Source of the DNA: UBA11606 sp965243715
GTDB taxonomy: Bacteria; Actinomycetota; Acidimicrobiia; Acidimicrobiales; Aldehydirespiratoraceae
DNA: 64,000 nucleotides
Reading direction: 5' to 3'
Assembly: GCA_965243715.1 (NCBI GenBank)
Contig: CBDEVU010000007.1
Span: 124,001 to 188,000, forward strand
The notes beneath the pieces are model-generated. The model was not told the origin of the DNA, did no database searches, and saw only the letters and a list, made by a program, of their open reading frames with translations. Shown here one piece after another: positions 42,206 through 50,766 of the stretch (the first letter of the stretch is position 1; each line of letters begins with the position of its first letter). The position numbers and the translations under genes are program-made.

Positions 42206-43548
42206 GGTGCCTTCTCGTGCAGCGCTTGCACGACGCGCCTGAAGTCCTCACCTCGTTCTCGGTAATTGGCGTACCAATCGAACGAGGCACACCCCGGTGA
42301 GAACAGCACCGGAGTAACGCCTAAAGACAGGACACGGGCCGCGGCGACTGCCTCTCTCATGCTGTTGGCCCGCACTACATCGCACGTGGCCGAAAACGCT
42401 TTTTCGATCTCCGCCGCCGCCTCACCAATCGCTACTACGGACTGCACTCTCGCCTGTTCCTCGGCCAGCGGCGAGAGGTCGACTCCCTTGTTACGGCCGC
42501 CGGCAATCAGGACCACTTTATCGAAGCCACGAATTGCGGCCTGTGTCGCGTGAGGCGATGTTGCTTTGGAGTCATTGAAGTAGCTGACCCCGTCGATGGT
42601 GGCAATCGTCTGCACCCGGTGAGGAGCAAGCGTAAACGACTCACAGGCCCTGACAATCGCGGCGATATCGACGCCGAATGGGGTAACGGACGCCGCGAGG
42701 GCCAAGGCGTTATCGATATCGTGGGGCAACGAGCGCCAGAGCTGACTAATGGTAACGAACGGACCGTCGGGTCCGACCAAAGTGTCACCGCGGCGATGCC
42801 ATACTCCCCCGTCACCAAACGTTACCGCCCGACGGCCCTTCGGTTGACGTGACATGACCACCGGGTCTTGGGCATTGGCGACCACGAAGCCGAGTTTGGC
42901 CGTCATCTCAAAGAGTCCGGCTTTGGCATTCTCATAGCTCTCTAGGTCGCGGTGTACGTCAAGATGGTTCGGTGCGAAATTGAGCCAGGTCCCAACGAAC
43001 GGCCGAAAGCCGCTACTCCGTGCTAGGCGAAACGACGAAGCCTCAACCACGAACACCTGTGCCGCCTCGTCATCGATGGCCGACACCATCGGTACGTTGG
43101 TATTGCCCGCGGCGAGCGCGTAAACCCCCGCCTCGGCGAAAGCGGCAACCGCCAACTCAACCACCGTGGTCTTGCCGTTGGTTCCCGTGACGGCAAGGAC
43201 CGGACGATCATCCCACAGGGCGGCCAGATCGAGTTCGGTGATGACTGGCACGCGGGCCTTGTCTGCCAGCTGAAAAGCCCGGTGCGCTTCGGGCAGGCCT
43301 GGGGCGGGGCACAACACATCGGAGCGGTCGAGGAGGCGGGCTAGTTCGGCTTCATCGGGGGTCTCAACGAGCATGATCCCGAGCGCTTCCGCGGCGTTTC
43401 GCAGCGAGTCGTCGGGGTGATCGTCAAGGGCCACCACCTTATGGCCACGACGGATCAGGGCCCCCGCGACAGCGCGGTTAGTAACCCCCATACCGACCAA
43501 GAGCACAACTCCGGGGTCGGAGCGAAGGGTCTCGGCTAGGGCCCGCAT
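42202..43548 (-). CDS. murD: UDP-MurNAc-L-Ala-D-Glu ligase
   Basis: Adds D-Glu to UDP-MurNAc-L-Ala. GVVLLVGMGVTNRAVAGALI is the N-terminal domain, LAVTGTNGKTTVVELA the ATP loop, and YFNDSKATSPHATQAAI the substrate/metal region. ATG at 43548 shares one base with the mraY stop (TGATG); the longer upstream frame lies inside mraY and is rejected. 448 residues. Confidence 0.95.
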   Translation of the reverse strand: MRALAETLRSDPGVVLLVGMGVTNRAVAGALIRRGHKVVALDDHPDDSLRNAAEALGIMLVETPDEAELARLLDRSDVLCPAPGLPEAHRAFQLADKARVPVITELDLAALWDDRPVLAVTGTNGKTTVVELAVAAFAEAGVYALAAGNTNVPMVSAIDDEAAQVFVVEASSFRLARSSGFRPFVGTWLNFAPNHLDVHRDLESYENAKAGLFEMTAKLGFVVANAQDPVVMSRQPKGRRAVTFGDGGVWHRRGDTLVGPDGPFVTISQLWRSLPHDIDNALALAASVTPFGVDIAAIVRACESFTLAPHRVQTIATIDGVSYFNDSKATSPHATQAAIRGFDKVVLIAGGRNKGVDLSPLAEEQARVQSVVAIGEAAAEIEKAFSATCDVVRANSMREAVAAARVLSLGVTPVLFSPGCASFDWYANYRERGEDFRRVVQALHEKAP

Positions 43549-44582
43549 CAGCCGGTAATCCCCGTTTTTATAGCATCGTTGTAGAACAGTCCGAGTCCGA
43601 CAGCGGTACACAGCCCCGACACGATCCAGAGTCGGACAATTACCGTCGTTTCTGGCCACCCCGCCAACTCAAAATGGTGGTGGATTGGGGCCATACGGAA
43701 AAGACGTCGCCCGTTGAACCGCCGGAATACGATGATCTGCAAAATCACCGAAACAGTCTCGGCCACGAAGAGACCGCCAATAATCGGCAAGAGCAGATGG
43801 GTGTTAGTAGCCAACGCCAACGCTGCGAGACCGCTGCCGATGGCCAGTGATCCAGTGTCGCCCATGAAGATCTGCGCGGGTGAGGCGTTCCACCAAAGAA
43901 ACCCGATAATTCCGCCGACCATCGCCGTGGCGACCACCGCTAGGTCGAGGGCATGGGGATTCCCATAAACGCCAAGGTGGCGAAATTGCCAAAAACCAAT
44001 GAACGTAAACGCCGCAAAAGCGAAAGCCCCCGCCCCCGCCGCCAGACCATCAACACCATCGGTCAGGTTCACTGCGTTGGTCGTGCCCGTAATGAGAAGC
44101 AGAGCCCACGCCATCCAACCCAAGCGTCCGATCTCCCAGCCGGGATTATCAAAGCGGGTGAAGCTGATGGTCGTGTGGACGCCGGTGAACTGAGTCATCA
44201 GCCACGCGAATCCGACCGCGAGGATCAACAATCCCAACATCTTCGCCCGCTTATTGAGCCCTAAGTTTCGTGCGGCAACGACCTTGATCCAGTCGTCCAT
44301 GAGTCCAACCGCGCCGCCGAGGACAATGGTCCCCATGACAATCAAGCCGGTGCGGGTATAGATACCGCCAACGATGTCCGACACTACGTAACCAGTTACC
44401 GCGCCGATAACAATGGCCAGACCACCCATGGTCGGTGTTCCCGCCTTGAGGTGATGACCTTCGGGTCCGTCGTCACGGATTGGTTGACCTATCTTGTGAA
44501 CACTGAGCCAACTGATCAGGGCCTTGGTACCGAACAGGCTCACCGCCATCGAGATCGCACCAGCAAAAAGCAACCGAGTCAT
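43548..44582 (-). CDS. mraY: Phospho-MurNAc-pentapeptide transferase
   Basis: Integral-membrane enzyme making lipid I, about ten helices, 344 residues. Catalytic Asp motifs are GLMDDWIKVV, NLTDGVDGLAAGAGAFAF and FMGDTGSLAIGSGLAAL; the HHHFELAGWPE loop is characteristic. The ATG overlaps the murE stop directly, so no murF lies between them. Confidence 0.96.
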   Translation of the reverse strand: MTRLLFAGAISMAVSLFGTKALISWLSVHKIGQPIRDDGPEGHHLKAGTPTMGGLAIVIGAVTGYVVSDIVGGIYTRTGLIVMGTIVLGGAVGLMDDWIKVVAARNLGLNKRAKMLGLLILAVGFAWLMTQFTGVHTTISFTRFDNPGWEIGRLGWMAWALLLITGTTNAVNLTDGVDGLAAGAGAFAFAAFTFIGFWQFRHLGVYGNPHALDLAVVATAMVGGIIGFLWWNASPAQIFMGDTGSLAIGSGLAALALATNTHLLLPIIGGLFVAETVSVILQIIVFRRFNGRRLFRMAPIHHHFELAGWPETTVIVRLWIVSGLCTAVGLGLFYNDAIKTGITG

Positions 44583-45985
44583 GAGGCTGTTTCTAGGAGT
44601 CGTTGAATCTCTTCGCGCGCCACCACGCGGTCATCGAAATCCACTACATCAGCCCCGATGGTTTGCGTTGCCTCGTGGCCTTTCCCTGCTATCACTAGGA
44701 CATCGCCGGAGTGGGCTACGGCAAGGGCGTAGCGAATGGCCGTTCGCCGGTCGGGTTCGATCAACTCGGGCGGACGGTTCATGCCCGACACGATTCCCGC
44801 GATGATGTCGGAGGCAGATTCGTTACGGGGATTGTCGTTGGTGAGCACCACACGATCGGCTCGCTTACAGGCCACCTTGCCCATCCGGGGTCGCTTTGAG
44901 CGGTCGCGATCACCGCCCGCGCCAAAGACCACGATGAGTCGCCGTTTGGTGATTTCGCGTGCCGCGGACAAGACGGCATCGAGCCCTTCAGGGGTGTGTG
45001 CATAATCCACCACCACCGCGAACGATTGCCCGGCGTCTATGCGCTCGAAGCGACCGGGAACGCTCTCCACCCTAGCCAAGGCGGCCAGTATCTCGGCCTC
45101 CGAGAAACCAAGGGTGGCGACCATCTCCGCGGCGATAGCCGCGTTCATCACATTGAAGGCCCCGCCGAGCGGAAGCAGTCCTTGCTGACCCCGCCATATA
45201 AACGTGCATGCCTGCGGTGATACGTCGATAATCGGGATCTGGGCGGACTCAACAGCGACAATGGTTACCGACGCGGTTGTCGCCAACCGACGGCCATAGG
45301 AGTCGTCAATGTTCACTACAGCAACCGGCGTTCGCTCGGGGACGAACAAAGCGGCCTTGGCCCCGAAATAGGACTCGAGGTCGCCGTGATGATCGAGGTG
45401 ATCGACACCTAAGTTGGTAAAGGCCGCGGCGTGGAAATAAACACCGTCAACCCGACCTTGTTCGATGGCGTGGCTCGACACCTCCATGGCAACGACTTCG
45501 ACCCCTTCGCTGCGAGCATTTGCGAGGAGGCGTTGCAACTCGGGAGCTTCTGGGGTTGTCCGCTCGCCCGTGAGTGTTCCGATCTCGAGCACTGACCCGC
45601 CTAGTGCTCGAACAAGGGACGCGATCATCGACACGGTCGTTGTCTTACCGTTCGTGCCGGTGACGCCTAGAACGGCGAGTGACAGGCTCGGTCGATTATG
45701 GACGGCGGCGGCGGCGGGACCCAAGGCGCGACGAACGTCTCGCACCACAACCTGAGGAACTTCCACGTCGAGACGCCGCTCCACGACGAGCCCGGCGGCG
45801 CCCGCGTCAAGCGCTGCGGCGGCGAAATCGTGACCGTCCGAAGTCGCCCCGCGGATACAGGCAAAGAGGCAATTCGCCCCAACCCGACGCGAGTCGTGCT
45901 CGACGTCACTCACCATGGCAGGCGAGCGATCAGCATCGAGAACTCCGGGAAGAACAGCTACCACCTCATCGAACCGGGTACTCAC
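44579..45985 (-). CDS. murE: UDP-MurNAc-tripeptide synthetase
   Basis: Adds the third peptide residue. VTGTNGKTTTVSMIASLV is the ATP loop, EVSSHAIEQGRVDG and VDYAHTPEGLDAVL follow, and NDNPRNE (DNPR) is the motif typical of meso-diaminopimelate-specific MurE. This implies mDAP peptidoglycan. GTG at 45985 makes a GTGA overlap with ftsI. 468 residues, normal, so it is not a MurE-MurF fusion. Confidence 0.96.
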   Translation of the reverse strand: MSTRFDEVVAVLPGVLDADRSPAMVSDVEHDSRRVGANCLFACIRGATSDGHDFAAAALDAGAAGLVVERRLDVEVPQVVVRDVRRALGPAAAAVHNRPSLSLAVLGVTGTNGKTTTVSMIASLVRALGGSVLEIGTLTGERTTPEAPELQRLLANARSEGVEVVAMEVSSHAIEQGRVDGVYFHAAAFTNLGVDHLDHHGDLESYFGAKAALFVPERTPVAVVNIDDSYGRRLATTASVTIVAVESAQIPIIDVSPQACTFIWRGQQGLLPLGGAFNVMNAAIAAEMVATLGFSEAEILAALARVESVPGRFERIDAGQSFAVVVDYAHTPEGLDAVLSAAREITKRRLIVVFGAGGDRDRSKRPRMGKVACKRADRVVLTNDNPRNESASDIIAGIVSGMNRPPELIEPDRRTAIRYALAVAHSGDVLVIAGKGHEATQTIGADVVDFDDRVVAREEIQRLLETAS

Positions 45986-47799
45986 TCGCCCGCAACCTCT
46001 TCTACAGACCCGCCATCTTCGGTGCGGGCCACCGCGGGCAGCGCCCGGACTCGCCCCTGCGTTGCGCCGTCGCTTACGGGAGGGATCCGCAGCTGGCGAA
46101 CGGCGGAGGTGGCGATCTCGGCGAACGCGGGCGCAGCGACCGAACCGCCGTAAAAGCTGGCGCCGCGCGGGTTGTCAATCACGACCAGAATAGAAAGCGC
46201 GGCGCCGAGATCGTTGTATACCATCCCCACAAAGCTGGCCGTGTAGTGGCGCGACTGATCGTCACAGAGATAGCCAGATTTACCGCACACCTGCCACGCC
46301 GTACCCGTTTTTCCAGCCACCCGAAAGCTCGGCACTGCGGCCTGTGTTCCTGTACCCTCGTCGACCACGGCGCGGGTCATCGCGATCACTTGGTCGGCCA
46401 CGTCTTGGTCCACAACGCGACGCGGTTCGGCCTTACGCCCGTTCGTTACGGCCAACACAGGATCACGATGTACGCCGCCGTTAGCCAGGGTGTTGAAAGC
46501 CTGGATCATCTGCAGCGGGGTCACAGCTATGCCCTGTCCAATACTAACCGTGGCCAGTTCAAGATCACTATCGATGGTGTCGAATATCCCTCGTGCCTCG
46601 CCCGGCAACTGCAAGGCAGTCTGTTGGCCGAAACCAAACGAGCGAAGGTTCTTCTCCAAGTTGGCCGCGCCAAGGCGGTGGGCGAGCGTGATCGTGCCGA
46701 TGTTGGACGACTTGACGATGATTTCGGTCGGAGAGTAGGTCGCCTGGGTATGTGGGAAGTAATCCTTGAGGGTGTGGGTAAGGCCGTCACTGAGGGGATA
46801 CGCCAACCGGTCCGGGAGAGCCAACTGCTCGTTGGGAGTAGTGAGTTGGGCTTGAAGTACTCCCGCCATGATGATTGGCTTGAGGATCGAACCGGGTTCA
46901 AACGTCCACGTCGCGGGAAGGTTGGTCGTGGTGCATTCTGCGGTCCCGGTTTCAGAATTGCGGGTAACGCCTACCGCGGCGAGGATTTCACCAGTCGAGG
47001 GGACGGTGATGAGGGCCACCCCGAGTTCGGCTTGGGCGGCCTCGACCGCGGCCACCATAATCTCTTGGGTCTGGTACTGGGCGTTGCGGTCGAGCGTCAG
47101 GGCGACGTCGCGGCCCGGTTCGGGTGCATGCACAGTGTACTCGCCGCCGGGGATGGTCGCTAAACCATCCGCGCTTGCCTCGCGTCTTTGCACCCCCGCG
47201 ATACCAGTGAGAACATCGTCATAGGCGAGTTCAATCCCGCTGATTCCGTTCTGGTCGCTATCGACGCGGCCAACGAGGGCCAGACCTGAACACGCCCCGT
47301 TGGGATGTTCGCGACGGGGTTCTTCATCGACCCAAACTCCGGGCAGGTCAAGGGCGAGCGCCGCGTTTCCAATTTCGATATCGACCTGACGATCCAAAAT
47401 TACGTAATGCCGGTCGCTTGACAGGCGACTTTCGATCGTTTCGGGTGTAGTGCCGAGGATCTTCGAAAGAGCAGCCACTGCCCCCGGGATCTCTTCGGCG
47501 CGAATCAGACGGGGGTCGGCGACCACGGTCGCACTCGGCAGCGAGAGGGCGAAACTGCGGCCCTGTCGGTCGACTATTTCCCCCCGCGCTGCATCGAGGT
47601 CAGCAACGTGAAACCGTGTACCTAGTGGCCCCGCCAGAGCCGGGTCAGGTGTCAGTTGGAGGTCAACTAGCCGATACCCGAACGTCGCAATCGCGAGGAC
47701 AAACCCGACTGCAACAACGCCAACCCGGTAGGCACTTACCGACGGCTGTCCCACGACCGTCCGAGAGCGTTTCGAGCGGGACCGATTATTCTGGCCCAT
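45982..47799 (-). CDS. ftsI: Penicillin-binding protein FtsI (septal transpeptidase)
   Basis: Class B PBP. A basic cytoplasmic tail and one transmembrane segment (VGVVAVGFVLAIATFGYRLV) are followed by a dimerisation domain, then the transpeptidase with active-site SxxK in FEPGSILKPIIM, SxN in IVKSSNIGTITLAH and KTG in AGKTGTAWQV. No PASTA domains. ATG at 47799 shares one base with the ftsL stop; 605 residues. Confidence 0.95.
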   Translation of the reverse strand: MGQNNRSRSKRSRTVVGQPSVSAYRVGVVAVGFVLAIATFGYRLVDLQLTPDPALAGPLGTRFHVADLDAARGEIVDRQGRSFALSLPSATVVADPRLIRAEEIPGAVAALSKILGTTPETIESRLSSDRHYVILDRQVDIEIGNAALALDLPGVWVDEEPRREHPNGACSGLALVGRVDSDQNGISGIELAYDDVLTGIAGVQRREASADGLATIPGGEYTVHAPEPGRDVALTLDRNAQYQTQEIMVAAVEAAQAELGVALITVPSTGEILAAVGVTRNSETGTAECTTTNLPATWTFEPGSILKPIIMAGVLQAQLTTPNEQLALPDRLAYPLSDGLTHTLKDYFPHTQATYSPTEIIVKSSNIGTITLAHRLGAANLEKNLRSFGFGQQTALQLPGEARGIFDTIDSDLELATVSIGQGIAVTPLQMIQAFNTLANGGVHRDPVLAVTNGRKAEPRRVVDQDVADQVIAMTRAVVDEGTGTQAAVPSFRVAGKTGTAWQVCGKSGYLCDDQSRHYTASFVGMVYNDLGAALSILVVIDNPRGASFYGGSVAAPAFAEIATSAVRQLRIPPVSDGATQGRVRALPAVARTEDGGSVEEVAGE

Positions 47800-48206
47800 C
47801 AACTACTGCCCGCGCCAAACGGGTCCGCGCTCTGCGGCGGCGCCAACTGTCCCTCCGGTACCGCGATGAGATTCATCACGTCGGCCGCGGGGACAAAGCC
47901 CGCCGCGGTCGCCAGTTCAACTAGCCCTTCGGGCGAGTCGATCCAGGAGAGTTCGGCCACTAAGCGGGTCTGAGCGGCTTCGAGTGTTGTGTTTTCCACC
48001 CGCACGGCGTCGATCTCGGCCTGCGTCTGGACCGACAAAGCATGAATGCCAGCGACCGCCAGCATTATCGCGAAAATTAATAGGGCGATGGAGGTACCCA
48101 GCATCCCCGTGGGTCGCGACTGCGTCGCAGGCCGGACAACGCGAAGTGACCGAGGAAGGACATGGACCTGGGGTTCACCGTTGTGAGGGTTCGTGGTGGC
48201 GACCAT
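47799..48206 (-). CDS. ftsL: FtsL-like septum formation protein
   Basis: 135 residues with one transmembrane segment (TSIALLIFAIMLAVAGIHAL, about residues 38-57) followed by a short extracytoplasmic coiled coil (TQAEIDAVRVENTTLEAAQ). This topology and its place between rsmH and ftsI indicate FtsL. Sequence similarity in this family is low, so the call rests mainly on context and topology. ATG shares one base with the rsmH stop. Confidence 0.8.
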   Translation of the reverse strand: MVATTNPHNGEPQVHVLPRSLRVVRPATQSRPTGMLGTSIALLIFAIMLAVAGIHALSVQTQAEIDAVRVENTTLEAAQTRLVAELSWIDSPEGLVELATAAGFVPAADVMNLIAVPEGQLAPPQSADPFGAGSS

Positions 48207-49216
48207 CAGGCAGCCTCCAACTTCTCTACGGCGCGCAATCGGGCCGCTCGGGCCCGAGGGTTGCGTTCAAGCTCGGCCTCCGTTGGCCTCTGGATCCCGC
48301 GCCACAGCGGTCGTACGCTGGCCGTGTAGCCGGGAGGGGATGGCAGGTCCGGTCGCGGGGGCGGCTTTTCGCCCGCAGCGTCGCGAAAGCATCGCTTCAC
48401 GATGCGATCCTCACCGGAGTGATAAGCCAAAACGGCCACCCGCCCGCGCGGTACGAGGAGCCGGAGGGCTTGGGTCAAGGCAGCGTCGAGGACTTCAAGT
48501 TCCGCGTTGACCTCGATACGAAGTGCTTGGAATGTCTTGCGGGCGGGGTGGCCACCGAGACGACGTGCAGGGGCAGGCACCGCATCGCCGATGACATTGG
48601 CCAATTCCGACGTGGTGAGAATGGGGCGGGCCGCAACGATCGCGCGGACAATTCGCGGCGCGTAACGCTCGTCGCTGTGGCGACGTAGGATCATGATTAG
48701 CCTCGCTTGGTCGGAGTGGTTTACGAGATCGGCGGCCGTTACGCCTTGGCTTTGATCCATCCGCATGTCGAGGGGTCCGTCGTTGCGGAAGCTAAAACCT
48801 CGCTCGGCCCGATCGAGTTGTGGCGAACTCACCCCGAGATCGAAAAGGCACCCCGACACTTGGGCGTGCCCGAGCGAACGGACGACGGATTCGAGGCCGT
48901 CGAAGCGGGTGTGGCGAAGCGTTACCCGATTGCTATGAGGAACAAGTCGATCCCGGGCCGCTGCCAAGGCCGTCTTGTCTCGGTCCAACCCCAAGATCGA
49001 AAGGCCGGTATTTGCGGCGAGTAGAGCCTCGGAATGCCCCGCCCCGCCGAGGGTGGCATCAACCACGACACCGTCGGGGACTAGGGACAGAACCTTGATC
49101 ACCTCTTCGAGCATGACTGGGTCATGGTCAAAATCGAGACCATCGGCGGCGGCAACCTTTCTCTCCATAGGAGGATCGTCGCTTTTTCGGCTGGAGTCAG
49201 CTTGGGCCAAGGCCAT
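48206..49216 (-). CDS. rsmH: 16S rRNA (cytosine1402-N4)-methyltransferase
   Basis: RsmH/MraW, SAM-dependent. HDPVMLEEVIKVL and VVDATLGGAGHSEALLA form the N-terminal part; GLDRDKTALAAA, LFDLGVSSPQLD and RGFSFRNDGPLDMRMD follow; the end has VLAYHSGEDRIVKRCF. The start is uncertain: ATG 49216 (used) overlaps mraZ by 20 bases, and ATG 49168 is nearer the conserved region. 336 residues. Confidence 0.94.
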   Translation of the reverse strand: MALAQADSSRKSDDPPMERKVAAADGLDFDHDPVMLEEVIKVLSLVPDGVVVDATLGGAGHSEALLAANTGLSILGLDRDKTALAAARDRLVPHSNRVTLRHTRFDGLESVVRSLGHAQVSGCLFDLGVSSPQLDRAERGFSFRNDGPLDMRMDQSQGVTAADLVNHSDQARLIMILRRHSDERYAPRIVRAIVAARPILTTSELANVIGDAVPAPARRLGGHPARKTFQALRIEVNAELEVLDAALTQALRLLVPRGRVAVLAYHSGEDRIVKRCFRDAAGEKPPPRPDLPSPPGYTASVRPLWRGIQRPTEAELERNPRARAARLRAVEKLEAA

Positions 49217-49634
49217 GACCCCGTTCGATTGCCTGGGCGAGCCCTTGGGCCCCCGCAGGGGAAACTTCCGCCCAGCGGGCCGGGTTCCAGAGTTCGATGC
49301 GGCGAAGCGCACCTGTAACGATCACCGCGCGATCGAGTCCACCTAACTCTCGGAGATGGGGAAGTAACCTGACTCGGCCCTGAGCGTCGGGGGTGACCTC
49401 GTCGGCTTGGCTGGCGAAATGGCGCAGCGCGTTCACGTCGACCTCGCCCGCCGCGACCTGAGCTTCGAGACGATCCGCCATGCGGTCAAATTCTTCGGCG
49501 GGAAGAATCGCCAAACAGCGATCCAGCGGGGTAATGAACGCACCATCGGCCAACTTGGGACGAAACGCGGCCGGAAGAATTAGTCGTCCCTTGGCGTCTA
49601 GCGTGTGATCGAAGTTTCCCACGAAGCGTGCCAT
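49197..49634 (-). CDS. mraZ: Transcriptional regulator MraZ
   Basis: First gene of the dcw cluster. Two AbrB-like repeats are visible, each with a D-x-x-GR core: LDAKGRLILPAAF near residue 12 and PDAQGRVRLLPHLREL near residue 80. MraZ forms rings and represses its own operon in bacteria studied. A strong Shine-Dalgarno, AAAGGGGGG, lies 7 bases before the ATG, unlike the leaderless genes here. A four-box putative operator lies upstream. 145 residues. Confidence 0.96.
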   Translation of the reverse strand: MARFVGNFDHTLDAKGRLILPAAFRPKLADGAFITPLDRCLAILPAEEFDRMADRLEAQVAAGEVDVNALRHFASQADEVTPDAQGRVRLLPHLRELGGLDRAVIVTGALRRIELWNPARWAEVSPAGAQGLAQAIERGHGLGPS

Positions 49635-49687
49635 AGCGTTCCCCCCTTTCGCAGTAGGTTGGTTGGAACCTAGGTAACCCTAAATGC

Positions 49688-49722
49688 TCCACAAGCCACC
49701 ACTGTACTCCCTTTCCCCCCAC
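49688..49722 (-). promoter_or_regulatory. Putative MraZ operator: four GTGGN-like boxes with 10-bp period
   Basis: On the minus strand GTGGG (49718-49722), AGGGA (49708-49712), GTGGT (49698-49702) and GTGGA (49688-49692) follow each other with exactly 5 bases between. MraZ operators elsewhere are direct repeats of such TGGG/GTGG-type boxes at 10-bp spacing upstream of mraZ. The third box overlaps the -10 candidate, consistent with repression. Confidence 0.65.
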
Positions 49723-49730
49723 TTCTGCAA
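49701..49730 (-). promoter_or_regulatory. Candidate promoter of the mraZ/dcw cluster
   Basis: On the minus strand TTGCAG (49725-49730) and TACAGT (49701-49706) are separated by 18 bases, a plausible -35/-10 pair. The predicted start near 49694 gives a leader of about 60 bases with the ribosome-binding site before mraZ. Confidence 0.45.
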
Positions 49731-49810
49731 CCCCAATCTTCACGTAGAGCGCGAATGAACGTACGTATGGCGCGAATCAGCCCCTAAGTTCAACTCTCGA
49801 TCACCGTCAA

Positions 49811-50506
49811 CTACGGCAGGGCGAGGACTACGCGATCAGTAACGTCACAGTCGCCGATTCCCATCACAAAACGAGCCAACCGGTCGTTGGCAGTAGCGCG
49901 TTCGGCGTCAGTGAACGACAACAACGACAGCGTGGCGGCGGCGTTCCAGCGGCGGTAAGCCATCGATTGCACACGGATCCAGTCACGAGTGCGACGTTGA
50001 CTAATGCCGACGAGTTTGGATCCGTTGGGAGCAAATACTTCGCCCGGACCGCGCCCCGCAAAACAAACAAGTCGTCCCAACCGGTCGGCTTCAGTCGAAA
50101 CTCCGCCGCGATGAACCATTAAGGAGTTGTTCGGGGCCAATGGCTGTTCGGTGGCCGCAAGGGCACAAGCCCATGCGTCACCAATCGGAAAAGCCGCCTT
50201 CACGACATCATTGGACCAAAGCCGGTCACCGGCCGGAATCCAGATGTCGATCCAGACTTGCCAACCGGCCCCGACAAGTACCACTCCCCCGCCGCTGCGC
50301 CGCCGAATGACCTCAATTCCTGCTGCTTCAACCGCATCTCGATCAACCACATCGGCGGACTGCGTACTGCCGAGAACGAGAACGGTGTCAATCACCTGGT
50401 TGACCACCACCCTCGGCACTGGTTCGGTAGGCGGCGGGCAATGATGGATCGACTGCACCGACCCCCGGACCGTCTCGACCTGCCATCGGCCGAGAACTCG
50501 GTTCAC
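49811..50506 (-). CDS. Lipoate-protein ligase-like (BPL/LPL domain) protein
   Basis: 231 residues from GTG 50506. The region VIRRRSGGGVVLVGAGWQVW is followed by IDIWIPAGDRLW, and NGSKLVGISQRRTRD supplies the Lys of the active site; together they match the biotin/lipoate transferase fold. Whether it ligates lipoate, transfers octanoate, or acts on another acyl group is unclear. The start is set by a GTGA overlap with the preceding small gene. The frame is open further upstream, but that stretch belongs to the other gene. Confidence 0.8.
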   Translation of the reverse strand: MNRVLGRWQVETVRGSVQSIHHCPPPTEPVPRVVVNQVIDTVLVLGSTQSADVVDRDAVEAAGIEVIRRRSGGGVVLVGAGWQVWIDIWIPAGDRLWSNDVVKAAFPIGDAWACALAATEQPLAPNNSLMVHRGGVSTEADRLGRLVCFAGRGPGEVFAPNGSKLVGISQRRTRDWIRVQSMAYRRWNAAATLSLLSFTDAERATANDRLARFVMGIGDCDVTDRVVLALP

Positions 50507-50766
50507 GTAGCGGACCGCTTCCGTTCGTTTTTGCACCACGCCAGCCAGAGGACAAGGTCGCGCCCATCGACAAGATGAGTGGCGTCGCCGTACTGCGTTT
50601 CGGCGCGAAAAGCCAATAAGGCCGAGTCCGGCAACGGAAGGAACGGACGGGTCCGCCACCAGCGATCGGGAACAAAGCGGCGAAACTGGCGGGCCGCGGT
50701 AGTCCATAGGCGGGGGCGAACGGCAACCATCAGGGCGGCCCTAAGGGCAGTCCGCTGGAGATTCAC
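50503..50766 (-). CDS. Small basic tryptophan/arginine-rich protein of unknown function
   Basis: 87 residues, MNLQRTALRAALMVAVRP at the start, with six Trp and many Arg (RFVPDRWWRTRPFLP, LVLWLAWCKNER). It fits the operon exactly, with a GTGA overlap with the ROK kinase upstream and with the lipoate-ligase-like gene downstream, which is why I call it a gene instead of the frame overlapping it. I recognise no domain. Confidence 0.75.
   Translation of the reverse strand: MNLQRTALRAALMVAVRPRLWTTAARQFRRFVPDRWWRTRPFLPLPDSALLAFRAETQYGDATHLVDGRDLVLWLAWCKNERKRSAT

Noticed and set aside
45679..47163. Long open frame of 494 codons on the plus strand
   Set aside because: It lies antisense to murE and ftsI, whose motifs are complete. 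Its sequence is Arg-rich and low in recognisable features, as mirror frames of G/C-rich codons are.
49735..49810. GCGCGAAT direct copies and an ACGTACGT palindrome upstream of mraZ
   Set aside because: Too short and lacking the T run or symmetry needed to call a terminator or operator.
50507..50707. Upstream extension of the lipoate-ligase-like frame
   Set aside because: The other frame here encodes the 87-residue protein with matched GTGA overlaps on both sides, and the extension shows no family similarity.
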